A stretch of 49,418 nt of DNA. It comes from Bacteroidales bacterium. GTDB lineage: Bacteria; Bacteroidota; Bacteroidia; Bacteroidales; UBA932. Below, piece by piece: positions 19,501 to 26,887 of this stretch. A program made the position numbers and the translations under genes. A model generated the notes under the pieces. It worked only from the letters and a program-made list of their open reading frames with translations, was not told the origin of the DNA and ran no database searches. The first letter of the stretch is position 1. The number at the start of each line of letters is the position of its first letter. The stretch spans positions 1 to 49,418 of the forward strand of contig JAQXKS010000067.1 in the NCBI GenBank assembly GCA_029010575.1. Direction: 5' to 3'.

Positions 19501-19790
19501 TTGACAATACTTTTTATTGCTATTACATCATCTTCTCTTATAGGATATTCGGATAGTTCTCTCGAAAATTCCAATGATAATCTGCCATCTTTGCCAGTTT
19601 TGACATCTACCAGACGTATTGGCTTGTCGATGACAGCCCGACCCTCAAGGTATCTCTGTAGGGAGTCGGCTATATGAATGAATTTTATGTTGGATATGTC
19701 GGGTTTGAGTGGTTGTGCAGATAGTATTCCGGCAGATATTATAAAGGTAAGTGTGTAAAAAAGTTTTAGAGTTAAAGTTCTGGTTTTCAT
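16569..19790 (-). CDS. Secreted multidomain protein: Amidase_3-like domain split by a golvesin-like domain, plus FnIII ('xanthan lyase'-type)
   Basis: The protein has 1073 residues with a signal peptide ending near AGILSAQ (20-26). Residues 158-220 start an N-acetylmuramoyl-L-alanine amidase-like domain: IIALTPSHGWYYS with His 167, then LAPMLENAGAYTTISRERDF. Residues 285-385 form a golvesin/sialidase-CBD-like beta domain (ASYLPVFGKSGEYGVYVSYS; GTWVYLGKFHFDKD; ATTDAVRFGGG type end). The amidase resumes with DLSLSVHSDAG (His 455) and EVPSLLIELFAHQN (Glu 539). An FnIII domain covers about 605-690. The rest resembles Bacteroidota proteins often labelled xanthan lyase. I infer a periplasmic or surface wall amidase. 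It overlaps the upstream vanZ-like gene by 4 bases. Confidence 0.75.
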   Translation of the reverse strand: MKTRTLTLKLFYTLTFIISAGILSAQPLKPDISNIKFIHIADSLQRYLEGRAVIDKPIRLVDVKTGKDGRLSLEFSRELSEYPIREDDVIAIKSIVKRNLPKECSGKKFTVKSANKTLEELSSTYFSGRESSVRSSRSHSQWVKNASRQIQCKNGLSNKIIALTPSHGWYYSNDENRWMWQRAPFFSTIEDLLTHDITVNYLAPMLENAGAYTTISRERDFNMEEIIIDNGSDFYNEEYLSSNAYRWEYSPVKGFSSDLGSSIKDNTNPFSNGTSRMVPLSKDGSTIASYLPVFGKSGEYGVYVSYSTLPNSTNCAEYTVRHSSGETIFRVNQKMGGGTWVYLGKFHFDKDLLGQGVIVTNININDNQSDAIVTTDAVRFGGGMGNISRAGEISGMPRYAEGGRYWLQWCGFPYSVYSKFEGQNDYKDDYWSRGLWVNSLIEDFNVPVDLSLSVHSDAGKHLTDSIVGTLAIFSTKSSNKTKYSDGRSRTTSRELADIVQSQIIEDVSSVFGIDWTRRGLWDKSYVEARIPEVPSLLIELFAHQNYSDMKYGTDPKFKFTVARSLYKGILKYLAYTGNNKYTVQPLPVENFSALLSNEKEGVVILNWQGREDPLEPSATPTCYILYTRVTDPSSDKYNVGFDNGRIINGTSAEIKLEEGKIYSFKIAAANNGGESFPSEVLSAGYLKGASKALIINNYYKTSSPSYLESSLFNSNGYHQSTESGTPYKHDYSYVGGQYNFNKHQDWRTDWQPGFGASYIDYTREGVAGNSMDYPSIHGRAFLECGMSFSSSSVSILLEDNTPNLSEYKVLDIITGKENSPEKIFPLKLRKEISQFCRNSGSIIISGAYIGSSSSPYSNGVTPISDLSALNASVLEHLNKAKILMEKSLKESQSITHKAVKSNDSLGYNYYETYITKNISELQRQIIASAGRNDSTISNIVKLSELISEIEKEVMEEYKIESFVSEILKTRWTNAFASSTGIIRRTSDSQDVYEIAVTPSPLTFCSESTDALIPTDMAAHTWMRYNGSNNGAAIAYDGTDYRSIVFGFPIESITSHESINKLLCEAIKFLTASR

Positions 19791-20191
19791 TTTTTTTTGA
19801 AAATTATATTATGTAGGGCAATTGGTAAAAGACCTATTGTCAGACCGCAAAGGTCTGCTATGAAATCAAATATGTCAGCTGTTCTATTCTGAGTCAATGT
19901 CATTTGGGCTATCTCTGTCCCTGCCGCAAAGAGGATACCGGATAGAATTGATGATAAGAAAGCATACTTCTTGATCCAAGGAATATGTATGGAGTATCTG
20001 AGTGCAAGCCAGCAAAAATATGGATAAGGCATGAACATCAGAGAGTGTATGAATTTATCTGCAGGGATTCCTAAATAACTCTCTTCCAACTTAATATTTG
20101 TATCTGAAAAGTTAAAGAGACAAAGAAACAAGACAGCCGCTATATATATGATGTAAAATACTTTCGATTGAATTCTTTTCGCTATAAACAT
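19787..20191 (-). CDS. VanZ-like integral membrane protein
   Basis: About 134 residues with four hydrophobic segments: YIIYIAAVLFLCLFNF, MPYPYFCWLALRY, LSSILSGILFAAGTEIAQM and IADLCGLTIGLLPIAL. The Asp-Lys-Phe-Ile-His (DKFIHSLMF) and GTEIAQMTLTQNRTADIFDF motifs are typical of VanZ-like proteins. VanZ itself gives low-level teicoplanin resistance; the role of the wider family is not established. I start at the ATG at 20191 because the computed TTG start at 20212 lies inside a perfect -7 element. Its stop overlaps the ATG of the secreted amidase-like protein, so both may act on the cell envelope. Confidence 0.85.
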   Translation of the reverse strand: MFIAKRIQSKVFYIIYIAAVLFLCLFNFSDTNIKLEESYLGIPADKFIHSLMFMPYPYFCWLALRYSIHIPWIKKYAFLSSILSGILFAAGTEIAQMTLTQNRTADIFDFIADLCGLTIGLLPIALHNIIFKKK

Positions 20192-20209
20192 TGTTTTATT
20201 ATTTTTCTG

Positions 20210-20217
20210 CAAATATA
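20210..20217 (-). promoter_or_regulatory. -7 element for the vanZ-like gene
   Basis: Minus-strand TATATTTG, exact match to TAnnTTTG, 18 bases upstream of the ATG at 20191. It rules out the TTG at 20212 as a start codon. No clear -33 element. Confidence 0.65.
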
Positions 20218-20245
20218 AATCTTTTTTTAATCGTCGATGCCTCGA

Positions 20246-20277
20246 TTTGTGGAATTGTGAAAAGAAATGTAAATTTG
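20246..20277 (+). promoter_or_regulatory. Promoter of the DUF4954 gene
   Basis: TTTG (20246-20249), a 20-base spacer and TAAATTTG (20270-20277) fit the Bacteroidota consensus at both elements. The start point would be near 20285 and the leader about 14 bases long. Confidence 0.8.
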
Positions 20278-20298
20278 TAAGATATAAATGAAATAGTT

Positions 20299-22179
20299 AT
20301 GAAAGATAGTTTAAGATCCTTGAGAAGAGAGGAGATAGAATTACTTCAGGCAGAAGGTTGCTCAAGTGATAGCTGGCATAGTGTTATGATTGAGGGAGAA
20401 CTTGGTGAAAGCCGTTTCTCGAATGTGCACTTTACAGGTGAAATCCGGATAAATAAGCAAAGCAGACCTTCTGTGGTATGCAATGCCACTCTGAAAAATG
20501 TGACTTTGGGGTTCGGTCTGAGCATCAAAAACGTGAATGGAGTCATTGAAAACTGTAATATATCAGATAATGTTATTATAGAAAATGTGGGTGTTATTAC
20601 ATGCACTCCCGGTTCCTCTTTCGGTAATGGCACTGTAGTCGAAGTATTGAGTGAGACAGGAGATAGAGGCGTCCGAATTTTTGAAGGGCTCGATTCACAG
20701 ATGGCATATATCTACTCTTTATATAAATACGATAAGGATCTTATTATTGCTCTTGACAGGATTATAGATGCTGAAATAGCTTCTAAAACAGAAACCAGAG
20801 CACTGATTTCAAAAGGTGCAATCATAAGGAATACTACTAGAATGACAAATGTCAAGGTAGGGCCATTCTCTATTGTAGATTCTGCTTTATGTCTTGAAAA
20901 CGGCACTATTGTCTCTACAAAGACATTCCCTGCACATATAGGTCCAGGTGTAATTATGAGGAACTTTATCGTAAATAAAGGGACAGTGGTAGAAGATAAT
21001 GCCTCAATATATGATAGTTACATAGGTCAAGCGTGCCATGTAGGTAGGGGATTCACATCGAGTCATTCACTGATTTTTTCAAATTCACATTTTGAAAATG
21101 GTGAGTCAGCCGCAATGTTTGCACTTCCTTATAGTGTTTCCCATCATAAATCTTCGCTTATGATAGGAGGTCTCTACTCATTTATGAATGCAGGCTCTGC
21201 TACCAATTTTAGTAACCACTTGTATAAGGCAGGACCTATCCACTATGGACTCTTCGACAGGGGAGTAAAGTTCGCCTCAGGCTCATATACTATGCTTCCG
21301 GTACACATAGGGGCTTTCTCTACAGTAATGGGACATCACAAGGGGCATCCTGATACATCCCATCTTCCTTTTTCATATATTGTTGAATCAGAGAATGGAA
21401 CATCAGTGATTCCAGGTGTATCTTTCTCTACTGTAGGGCTTTATAGAGACACTGGGAAATGGCCATCCCGTGATAAGAGAGATACAATAGAATATCTTGA
21501 CTCCATTACTTTTGATGTTCTTTCTCCGTATACAGTTGAGAGGATGTTGCAGGGAGTAAATTTTCTACAGAGCGGAGAGAAGGGCATAGGTTATTCAGTA
21601 TCAGAGCGTCATCGAAAAAATGGAGTAACGATATATACTGAAGCTATGGAGATATATTTTGGGTCACTATACCTGAATCACCGAAATGTTTATTCATCTG
21701 AAGATGAGAATGAGCATATAGGAAATAATTGGGTGGATATCGGTGGACTGATAGCACCGGCCTCCAAGGTGTCTGATATTCTAACTCGACTAAAGAACGG
21801 GAAGATCAGCAGTGTCTCTTCTCTAAGATATGAATTTAATATCCTTCATGAATTGTACAGATCTCATGAATGGAGCTGGGCAATATCAAAAATAAGGGAG
21901 CTGTTCTCCCTCTGTGGTGAACTTTATTCCGAAGAGAATTACACAAAGGTATCAGAAATTTACCGCAAATCTTATATCAGTCATTTAAATAAAGTACTGA
22001 AAGACGCTGAAAAAGAATATAATGAGCCTCTTTTAAGTAACTTTGGAGCTGATTCATTCGGTTCTGAATCTGTGAAAGAAGCTGATTTGATGGCATCAAG
22101 AGGTCTTTATGAAGAGAATAAAATAGTAAAAGAGTTAAGGAAAGAGCTGAAGAGAGTCTCATCCCTCCAGACTCTTTAG
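20299..22179 (+). CDS. DUF4954 family protein with left-handed beta-helix (acyltransferase-like) repeats
   Basis: The protein has 626 residues and no signal peptide, so it is probably cytoplasmic. Residues about 40-330 carry hexapeptide-like repeats of small and beta-branched residues (VICNATLKNVTLGFGLSIKN-like pattern; KGAIIRNTTRMTNVKVGPFS; HIGPGVIMRN; DNASIYDSYIGQACHVG), as in sugar-nucleotide and acyl transferases. A conserved segment includes MGHHKGHPDTSHLPFSYI and PSRDKRD. The C-terminal 150 residues are helical and charged. DUF4954 proteins are common in Bacteroidota and have no established reaction; a nucleotide-sugar or acyltransferase-like role is only suggested by the fold. The 3' end overlaps the convergent HAD gene by 21 bases. 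Confidence 0.82.
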   Translation: MKDSLRSLRREEIELLQAEGCSSDSWHSVMIEGELGESRFSNVHFTGEIRINKQSRPSVVCNATLKNVTLGFGLSIKNVNGVIENCNISDNVIIENVGVITCTPGSSFGNGTVVEVLSETGDRGVRIFEGLDSQMAYIYSLYKYDKDLIIALDRIIDAEIASKTETRALISKGAIIRNTTRMTNVKVGPFSIVDSALCLENGTIVSTKTFPAHIGPGVIMRNFIVNKGTVVEDNASIYDSYIGQACHVGRGFTSSHSLIFSNSHFENGESAAMFALPYSVSHHKSSLMIGGLYSFMNAGSATNFSNHLYKAGPIHYGLFDRGVKFASGSYTMLPVHIGAFSTVMGHHKGHPDTSHLPFSYIVESENGTSVIPGVSFSTVGLYRDTGKWPSRDKRDTIEYLDSITFDVLSPYTVERMLQGVNFLQSGEKGIGYSVSERHRKNGVTIYTEAMEIYFGSLYLNHRNVYSSEDENEHIGNNWVDIGGLIAPASKVSDILTRLKNGKISSVSSLRYEFNILHELYRSHEWSWAISKIRELFSLCGELYSEENYTKVSEIYRKSYISHLNKVLKDAEKEYNEPLLSNFGADSFGSESVKEADLMASRGLYEENKIVKELRKELKRVSSLQTL

Positions 22180-22977
22180 CTCAACATCTGTTTTTATCTT
22201 CTCTATAATGGAGGTTACTACATTCCAGATCTTTCCTCCCTTCGAGTAATCAGCGGGGCAGACGAAGTGTACCCTTTGTTCTTGATATAGTTGTTTTGAT
22301 TTTTCGTAGTTGTCTCCCTCTGGATTATAGACAGCGATCGAGTGACCCCCGAATTGCTTTACGAGTTTCATACATGGTATGTCTGTTGCTCCGTCTCCGA
22401 AGTAGATCATCCTTGAGAAGGGAACAGGTCTTTCACTCTCTGGGAGAAATTGGTTAACCAGTGAGTGGTCTCTGATGCTATGAACACCTTTATTGATTTT
22501 GAAGAGGAACTGAGTCTTGGCAGTATAGTCGACAGCAACCGCAGGCCAGATAGCTTCCCCATTTTCATATAGGAATGAACAGGCATATACTTTCTTGAAT
22601 TCATTATATATGGAGGTTCCCTCTATCATCTCCGTCAGTCCTGATGAATTGATATAGTGAACCACATCTATTCCCCGTTCTGCTCCATAACTGTTGATCT
22701 GACTGAACCACTCGCTTACTCCGGGGTAGAGCTTTACCATAGAGCCGAACTTTCTGAAGCTCTCGCGGCTCAGCGTGACCCCCTTGGCTTTGGCCTCATC
22801 TATCATGGTCTTCATGTAACACAAAATCTCACTGGCATCGTTCATTTCAGAGAGTGTATTGCTTTTGTTCCAAAACTGAGCAGGATTGGAACCGAATGTC
22901 TGAATAAGTCCGAACTCTTGCATATTCGCTGGAGATAGTGTACCGTCAAAATCATATATCAGTGCAACTGTAGTCAT
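22159..22977 (-). CDS. HAD-superfamily phosphatase (phosphoserine phosphatase-like)
   Basis: The protein has 272 residues and is cytoplasmic. Motif I is YDFDGTLSP with Asp 9 and Asp 11. Motif II is VHYINSSGLTEMIEG. Motif III/IV is RMIYFGDGATDIPCMKLVKQ, with the GDGxTD loop that binds magnesium. A long helical cap follows motif I. The substrate cannot be read from sequence. It is convergent with the DUF4954 gene, overlapping it by 21 bases, and divergent from the M19 dipeptidase gene with a 70-base AT-rich gap. Confidence 0.88.
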   Translation of the reverse strand: MTTVALIYDFDGTLSPANMQEFGLIQTFGSNPAQFWNKSNTLSEMNDASEILCYMKTMIDEAKAKGVTLSRESFRKFGSMVKLYPGVSEWFSQINSYGAERGIDVVHYINSSGLTEMIEGTSIYNEFKKVYACSFLYENGEAIWPAVAVDYTAKTQFLFKINKGVHSIRDHSLVNQFLPESERPVPFSRMIYFGDGATDIPCMKLVKQFGGHSIAVYNPEGDNYEKSKQLYQEQRVHFVCPADYSKGGKIWNVVTSIIEKIKTDVELKSLEG

Positions 22978-23047
22978 CTTTTTCCTTTTTTTTTACAAAA
23001 TTGGTAAAATTTTCCCTATTTTTAACTTTTTAATACCAGTTCTGTAA

Positions 23048-24166
23048 ATGAAAGATTTTGATAATATATATATCCTTGATTCTCATTGTGATACCCCATC
23101 AATGCTGATTGAGGGCATTGATCTCTCTGTAAGAAACACACATTCTCATGTCGATATACCAAGACTCAGAGAGGGTGGTGTAGATGCTATATTCTTCTCT
23201 ATTTATACCCCTGTTACATATTTTGGCAATCAGGCGACTGAATATGCAATTAACCTTATATCAAAGAGTTATATGGCTATTTCAGATAATTGTGAAGATT
23301 TGGCTCTCGCCAGAACAGCATCTGATGCATATGAAAACAAGAAGAATGGAAAGATATCCGTCTTTCTGGGTATGGAGAACGGAACTCCTATTCAAGAGGA
23401 TTTTTCTTTCCTACATCTGTTCAATGACTTTGGAATAAGGTATCTTACACTGTGTCATAATTCTGATAATCAGATATGTGATTCAGCGGTAGGAACTCAT
23501 GGTACTTGGGGCGGGTTATCTCCTTTCGGAAAGAGACTCCTTGAGGAACTTAACTCTTTGGGAATATTGGCAGATTGCTCTCATGCCAGTGATGCTACAT
23601 TTTATGATATGCTCAAATATTCCAAGGCTCCAATCATTGCATCCCACTCAAGCTGCAGAAAACTGTGCAACCATCCGAGGAATATGACCGATCAGATGAT
23701 TAGGGATCTTTCATCTGAAGGAGGGTTGGTGCAGATTAATTTCTATCCCAGATTCATTGATGAGTCATTTGCAGTAGAAAACCAGCGCTACAGAAGATTG
23801 TCTGAATTTATGGAAAAGTGGCAGGCCATATATAGAGAGGACCTCTACAATGATATAGCCAAGGATAACTATTTTTCTGCTATTGAGGAACTTAAGACCA
23901 TAAAAACTCCAGGAATAAGCAAGGTGGTCGACCATATAGACAGGGCAGTGATTCTAGCCGGCTACGAGTCTGTCGGTCTTGGATCAGACTTCGATGGTAT
24001 AGATGTTGCGCCCAGAGGACTCGAGGATATATCTTCTTATTACAAAATAGCCTCGGAATTGAAATCCCGAGGCTACTCGACTACTCATATTGAAGCTATT
24101 ATGGGTGGTAATCTGCTCAGAGTTTTGGATGAAGCTGCTCGATTAGCTTCTTTCTTAAGAAGTTAA
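23048..24166 (+). CDS. Membrane-dipeptidase family (M19) dipeptidase
   Basis: The protein has 372 residues and a TIM-barrel binuclear zinc site. Ligand motifs are ILDSHCDTPSML (His 13, Asp 15), FLGMENGTP (Glu of the metal bridge), ADCSHASDATF, IIASHSSCRKLCNHPRNM and VGLGSDFDGID. The family hydrolyses dipeptides, including those with D-residues at the second position. No signal peptide or anchor is seen, so the enzyme is probably cytoplasmic. Peptide uptake and breakdown would supply amino acids to a fermenting cell, which is inference. The last 50 bases overlap the convergent cinA gene. Confidence 0.93.
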   Translation: MKDFDNIYILDSHCDTPSMLIEGIDLSVRNTHSHVDIPRLREGGVDAIFFSIYTPVTYFGNQATEYAINLISKSYMAISDNCEDLALARTASDAYENKKNGKISVFLGMENGTPIQEDFSFLHLFNDFGIRYLTLCHNSDNQICDSAVGTHGTWGGLSPFGKRLLEELNSLGILADCSHASDATFYDMLKYSKAPIIASHSSCRKLCNHPRNMTDQMIRDLSSEGGLVQINFYPRFIDESFAVENQRYRRLSEFMEKWQAIYREDLYNDIAKDNYFSAIEELKTIKTPGISKVVDHIDRAVILAGYESVGLGSDFDGIDVAPRGLEDISSYYKIASELKSRGYSTTHIEAIMGGNLLRVLDEAARLASFLRS

Positions 24167-25394
24167 GGGCATTTGCGGCAAATCTCTCTATATTGGTAGC
24201 TCTATTGGACGAGAAATTGAAACGTATGGTTTCAGCTACATCCTTGCCCAGGTTATTGTCCTTGTATGCTACTGCCACCCATACTGTTCCGACTGGTTTC
24301 TCGTCTGACCCACCGTCTGGTCCTGCTATACCTGTGGTAGAGAGGGCAAAATCGCATCCAAGCGCCTTTTTGGCTCCCAGAGCCATTGCTTTTGCGCACT
24401 CTGAACTGACTGCTCCATAATTTGAAAGTATTTCATCCGATACATTAAGCAAAGACTTCTTAACTTCATTGCTATAGGAAGTTACCGAGCCTATAAAATA
24501 CTTTGACGAACCTGCATTGGCTGTAAAAAGAGAAGCTATTCTTCCGCCCGTACATGATTCGGCTACTCCTATAGTCTTGCCGTTGGCCATGAGTATTCTG
24601 GCTATTGCAATAGTTAATGTATCTTCACCTTCGCCATAAACAGCATCTGCCAGAAGAGGCAAAATTTTCGCAAACTCCTCATCTATCCTTTTCATACCAT
24701 TCTCTCCGGCACCATATATGGAAAGCCTGAGTTTCACTCCATTAAGCGCATTCGGAAGATATGCAAGCTTCATATCGCATGGGAGAGAATCCTCCCAAGA
24801 TGCTATCTTGGCGGCAAGCATTGACTCAGGGATGCCGAAAGTCGTTATTGTCTTGTGTTCAATGTGTTCCAAGGAGAAATGACTTCTTATATCCTGCATG
24901 ATATCGGGCAGGAGGGAGAGTGCTTCAAATGGAACTCCGGGAAGGTTGTAAAGCCTACTGTTTCCTACCTGTGTAACTATGCATGGAGCTGTACCGAGAC
25001 GATTGACGATTACTTCGCATTTTGACGGTACAAGTGCTTGATTTATATTTATTTCAGATAACTCAATTCCTCTAACTGTCAAGACTCTTTTCACCACTTC
25101 TAACTGCTCGTTATTCATCTTCCAAGAGTCACTTGATGAGAGTCTCATAAGTGCTGTTTTGGTAACGTCGTCCTTGGTCGGACCTAGTCCTCCGGTAACT
25201 ATGACTATGTCGAAAGAATCGAGAAGTGCGGAGAGATGCCCCTCAATATCTTCAAGTCTGTCAGATATTGAAGTCATTCTGTCGACCTTAATTCCAAGTT
25301 TGTTAAGTTCTCTTGCGATGTGTGAAGAGTTGGTATCTACAATCTGTCCGATAAGGATTTCATCTCCAATAGTACATATTGCAGCTGTTGTCAT
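24117..25394 (-). CDS. cinA: CinA: fused MoCF-binding-like domain and nicotinamide-nucleotide amidase (PncC)
   Basis: The protein has 425 residues. The N-terminal MoCF_biosynth-like domain has IGDEILIGQIVDTNSSHIA and IVTGGLGPTKDDVT. The C-terminal CinA/PncC domain has GVAESCTGGRIAS with the catalytic Ser, SVTSYSNEVK, and TTGIAGPDGGSDEKPVGTVW. PncC deamidates nicotinamide mononucleotide in NAD recycling; the N-terminal part is linked to ADP-ribose pyrophosphatase activity in some members. It lies one base after pyrD in an HTH-pyrD-cinA minus-strand group. Its end overlaps the dipeptidase gene. Confidence 0.95.
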   Translation of the reverse strand: MTTAAICTIGDEILIGQIVDTNSSHIARELNKLGIKVDRMTSISDRLEDIEGHLSALLDSFDIVIVTGGLGPTKDDVTKTALMRLSSSDSWKMNNEQLEVVKRVLTVRGIELSEININQALVPSKCEVIVNRLGTAPCIVTQVGNSRLYNLPGVPFEALSLLPDIMQDIRSHFSLEHIEHKTITTFGIPESMLAAKIASWEDSLPCDMKLAYLPNALNGVKLRLSIYGAGENGMKRIDEEFAKILPLLADAVYGEGEDTLTIAIARILMANGKTIGVAESCTGGRIASLFTANAGSSKYFIGSVTSYSNEVKKSLLNVSDEILSNYGAVSSECAKAMALGAKKALGCDFALSTTGIAGPDGGSDEKPVGTVWVAVAYKDNNLGKDVAETIRFNFSSNRATNIERFAANALNFLRKKLIEQLHPKL

Positions 25395-25395
25395 T

Positions 25396-26448
25396 TTATG
25401 CCTCCTTTTTCAACGCCTCTTTATTAAGGTATTTAAGTATTTTTCTTACGAATCCAGGGCCGTTATAAATGAAGCCGGAATAGAGTTGAATCAGGGAAGC
25501 TCCGGCATCAAGCATATCTTTTGCCTGTTGTGGTGTCATTATACCTCCGACCCCTACGATAGGGAGCAGGCCATTGGTCTTGTCATGTATGTATCTTATG
25601 AATTCGAGTGATCTTTCATGAAGCGGAGCGCCACTGAGTCCTCCGTTTCCAATTGATTTCAACTTTTCATCCGATGCTTTAAGTCCCTCTCTTGAATTAG
25701 TTGTATTAGTGGCAATTATGCCATCAAGACCGGATATTAATGCAAGATCGATTACTTCGTCAAGATGCTCTTTCGAGATGTCGGGAGAGATCTTCAGGAG
25801 GATCGGCCTGTACTCATCATTGTACCTTCTTATTGTTAGAAGATGGTCGATGATATTAGATAGGTGATTTATATCCTGAAGCTTTGTAAGGTCTTTGACA
25901 TTGGGGCATGATACATTGATTGTGAAGTAGTCGACAAAATCGTACAGCAGTGAAAATGATTTTTCATAATCTTTATAGGCCTCTTCATTGGGTGTAGAAG
26001 AAGCTTTTGAAAGATTGCCTCCCACTATAACATTTGGCGATCTTTTTTGCAGACACTGTGCAGCATATTTTACGCCTTTATTATTGATACCCATGCGATT
26101 AATTATTGCCTTGTCTTCAACGAGCCTGAAGCATCTTGGTTTAGGATTGCCAGGCTGAGGCTCAGGTGTAAGTGAGCCGATTTCAACAAAACTGAATCCG
26201 AAGTTCCCCAATTCGTTATAACACTCTCCGTTCTTGTCGAGCCCTGCTGCTATTCCTACCGGATTCTTGAAGGAAAGACCGAATACTTCACGATGTAACT
26301 TCCCCGAAGTATCCTTGACATTATAGCAAGCTCTGGTGATAGAACCAAGAAAAGGAATATTTCTCATGACCTTCAACATTCTGAATGTGAGGTTGTGAGC
26401 TGTCTCTGGGGAGAAAGAGAACAAGATAGGTCGAATCAATCTATACAT
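25396..26448 (-). CDS. pyrD: Dihydroorotate dehydrogenase, class 2-type chain
   Basis: It oxidises dihydroorotate to orotate in pyrimidine synthesis; class 2 enzymes bind the membrane and reduce quinone. The sequence starts MYRLIRPILFSFSPETAHNL, the amphipathic N-terminal helix of class 2, then VGIAAGLDKNGECYNELG, TPEPQPGNPKPR, NRMGINNKG, and the FMN-binding VGVGGIMT. The catalytic-base motif reads INVSCPNVKDL, with Cys where class 2 enzymes usually have Ser. I chose the ATG at 26448 (about 350 residues) because it gives the conserved N terminus and because the computed TTG start at 26469 lies inside a perfect -7 element. It follows the HTH gene by 30 bases and abuts cinA. Confidence 0.94.
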   Translation of the reverse strand: MYRLIRPILFSFSPETAHNLTFRMLKVMRNIPFLGSITRACYNVKDTSGKLHREVFGLSFKNPVGIAAGLDKNGECYNELGNFGFSFVEIGSLTPEPQPGNPKPRCFRLVEDKAIINRMGINNKGVKYAAQCLQKRSPNVIVGGNLSKASSTPNEEAYKDYEKSFSLLYDFVDYFTINVSCPNVKDLTKLQDINHLSNIIDHLLTIRRYNDEYRPILLKISPDISKEHLDEVIDLALISGLDGIIATNTTNSREGLKASDEKLKSIGNGGLSGAPLHERSLEFIRYIHDKTNGLLPIVGVGGIMTPQQAKDMLDAGASLIQLYSGFIYNGPGFVRKILKYLNKEALKKEA

Positions 26449-26466
26449 AATATGCAAACTATACTG

Positions 26467-26474
26467 CAAATATA
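26467..26474 (-). promoter_or_regulatory. -7 element for pyrD-cinA
   Basis: Minus-strand TATATTTG, exact consensus, in the 30-base gap between the HTH gene and the pyrD ATG at 26448. It would allow pyrD and cinA to be expressed apart from the HTH gene. No good -33 element was found. Confidence 0.5.
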
Positions 26475-26478
26475 GCTC

Positions 26479-26856
26479 TTATTTCGGAAAGAATTCTTGA
26501 AAAGAACCGTCTGAAAAGAAAATAGTAATCCTTTGGATTCTTTTAGAACTCTCTTCCACATCAGAAGAGCAGAAGAGGGAATCATTATCGCCTTTGTCGA
26601 AAAGTTCCTCCTGAGGCTCCGGGGGTAGTGGCTCTGTGAGTATTCCGTTCTTCATAGGTGAGCCCGTTCCCAACAAGAGCCATTCTATATTGACTTGGGG
26701 ATATATTTTGGCAATTTTTGTGAAGAAGTCATAGCCGGGTTTGTTCCTTCCGGAAAGAAGGTGAGACATGGTTGAGCGCTGGACACCAATATTGTTTGCA
26801 AACTGTGCTGGATTTGTCCCTAAAAGGTCAATCAAATGCTGTAAACGTGTTTTCAT
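26479..26856 (-). CDS. XRE/Cro-type helix-turn-helix regulator
   Basis: About 125 residues. The HTH domain runs from residue 1 to about 65: TRLQHLIDLLGTNPAQFAN, then IGVQRSTMSHLLSGRNKPG (recognition helix region), then a conserved hydrophobic YPQVNIEWLLLGTGSPM. The C-terminal 60 residues are acidic and Pro/Glu-rich, with no recognisable domain. The open frame extends upstream to 26937, but that extra 27-residue part is AT-rich and unlike the family, so I start at the ATG at 26856, 21 bases after a perfect -7 element. It lies upstream of pyrD; whether it regulates pyrD or itself is not known. Confidence 0.82.
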   Translation of the reverse strand: MKTRLQHLIDLLGTNPAQFANNIGVQRSTMSHLLSGRNKPGYDFFTKIAKIYPQVNIEWLLLGTGSPMKNGILTEPLPPEPQEELFDKGDNDSLFCSSDVEESSKRIQRITIFFSDGSFQEFFPK

Positions 26857-26871
26857 TGTTGTAACCATTAA

Positions 26872-26887
26872 TATTACAAAAGTAATA
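26872..26887 (-). promoter_or_regulatory. -7 element and overlapping palindrome upstream of the HTH gene
   Basis: Minus-strand TACTTTTG at 26884-26877 is an exact -7 match. It lies inside the palindrome TATTAC-AAAA-GTAATA (26872-26887), which is a reasonable operator for self-repression by the HTH protein. No functional evidence beyond position. Confidence 0.5.
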
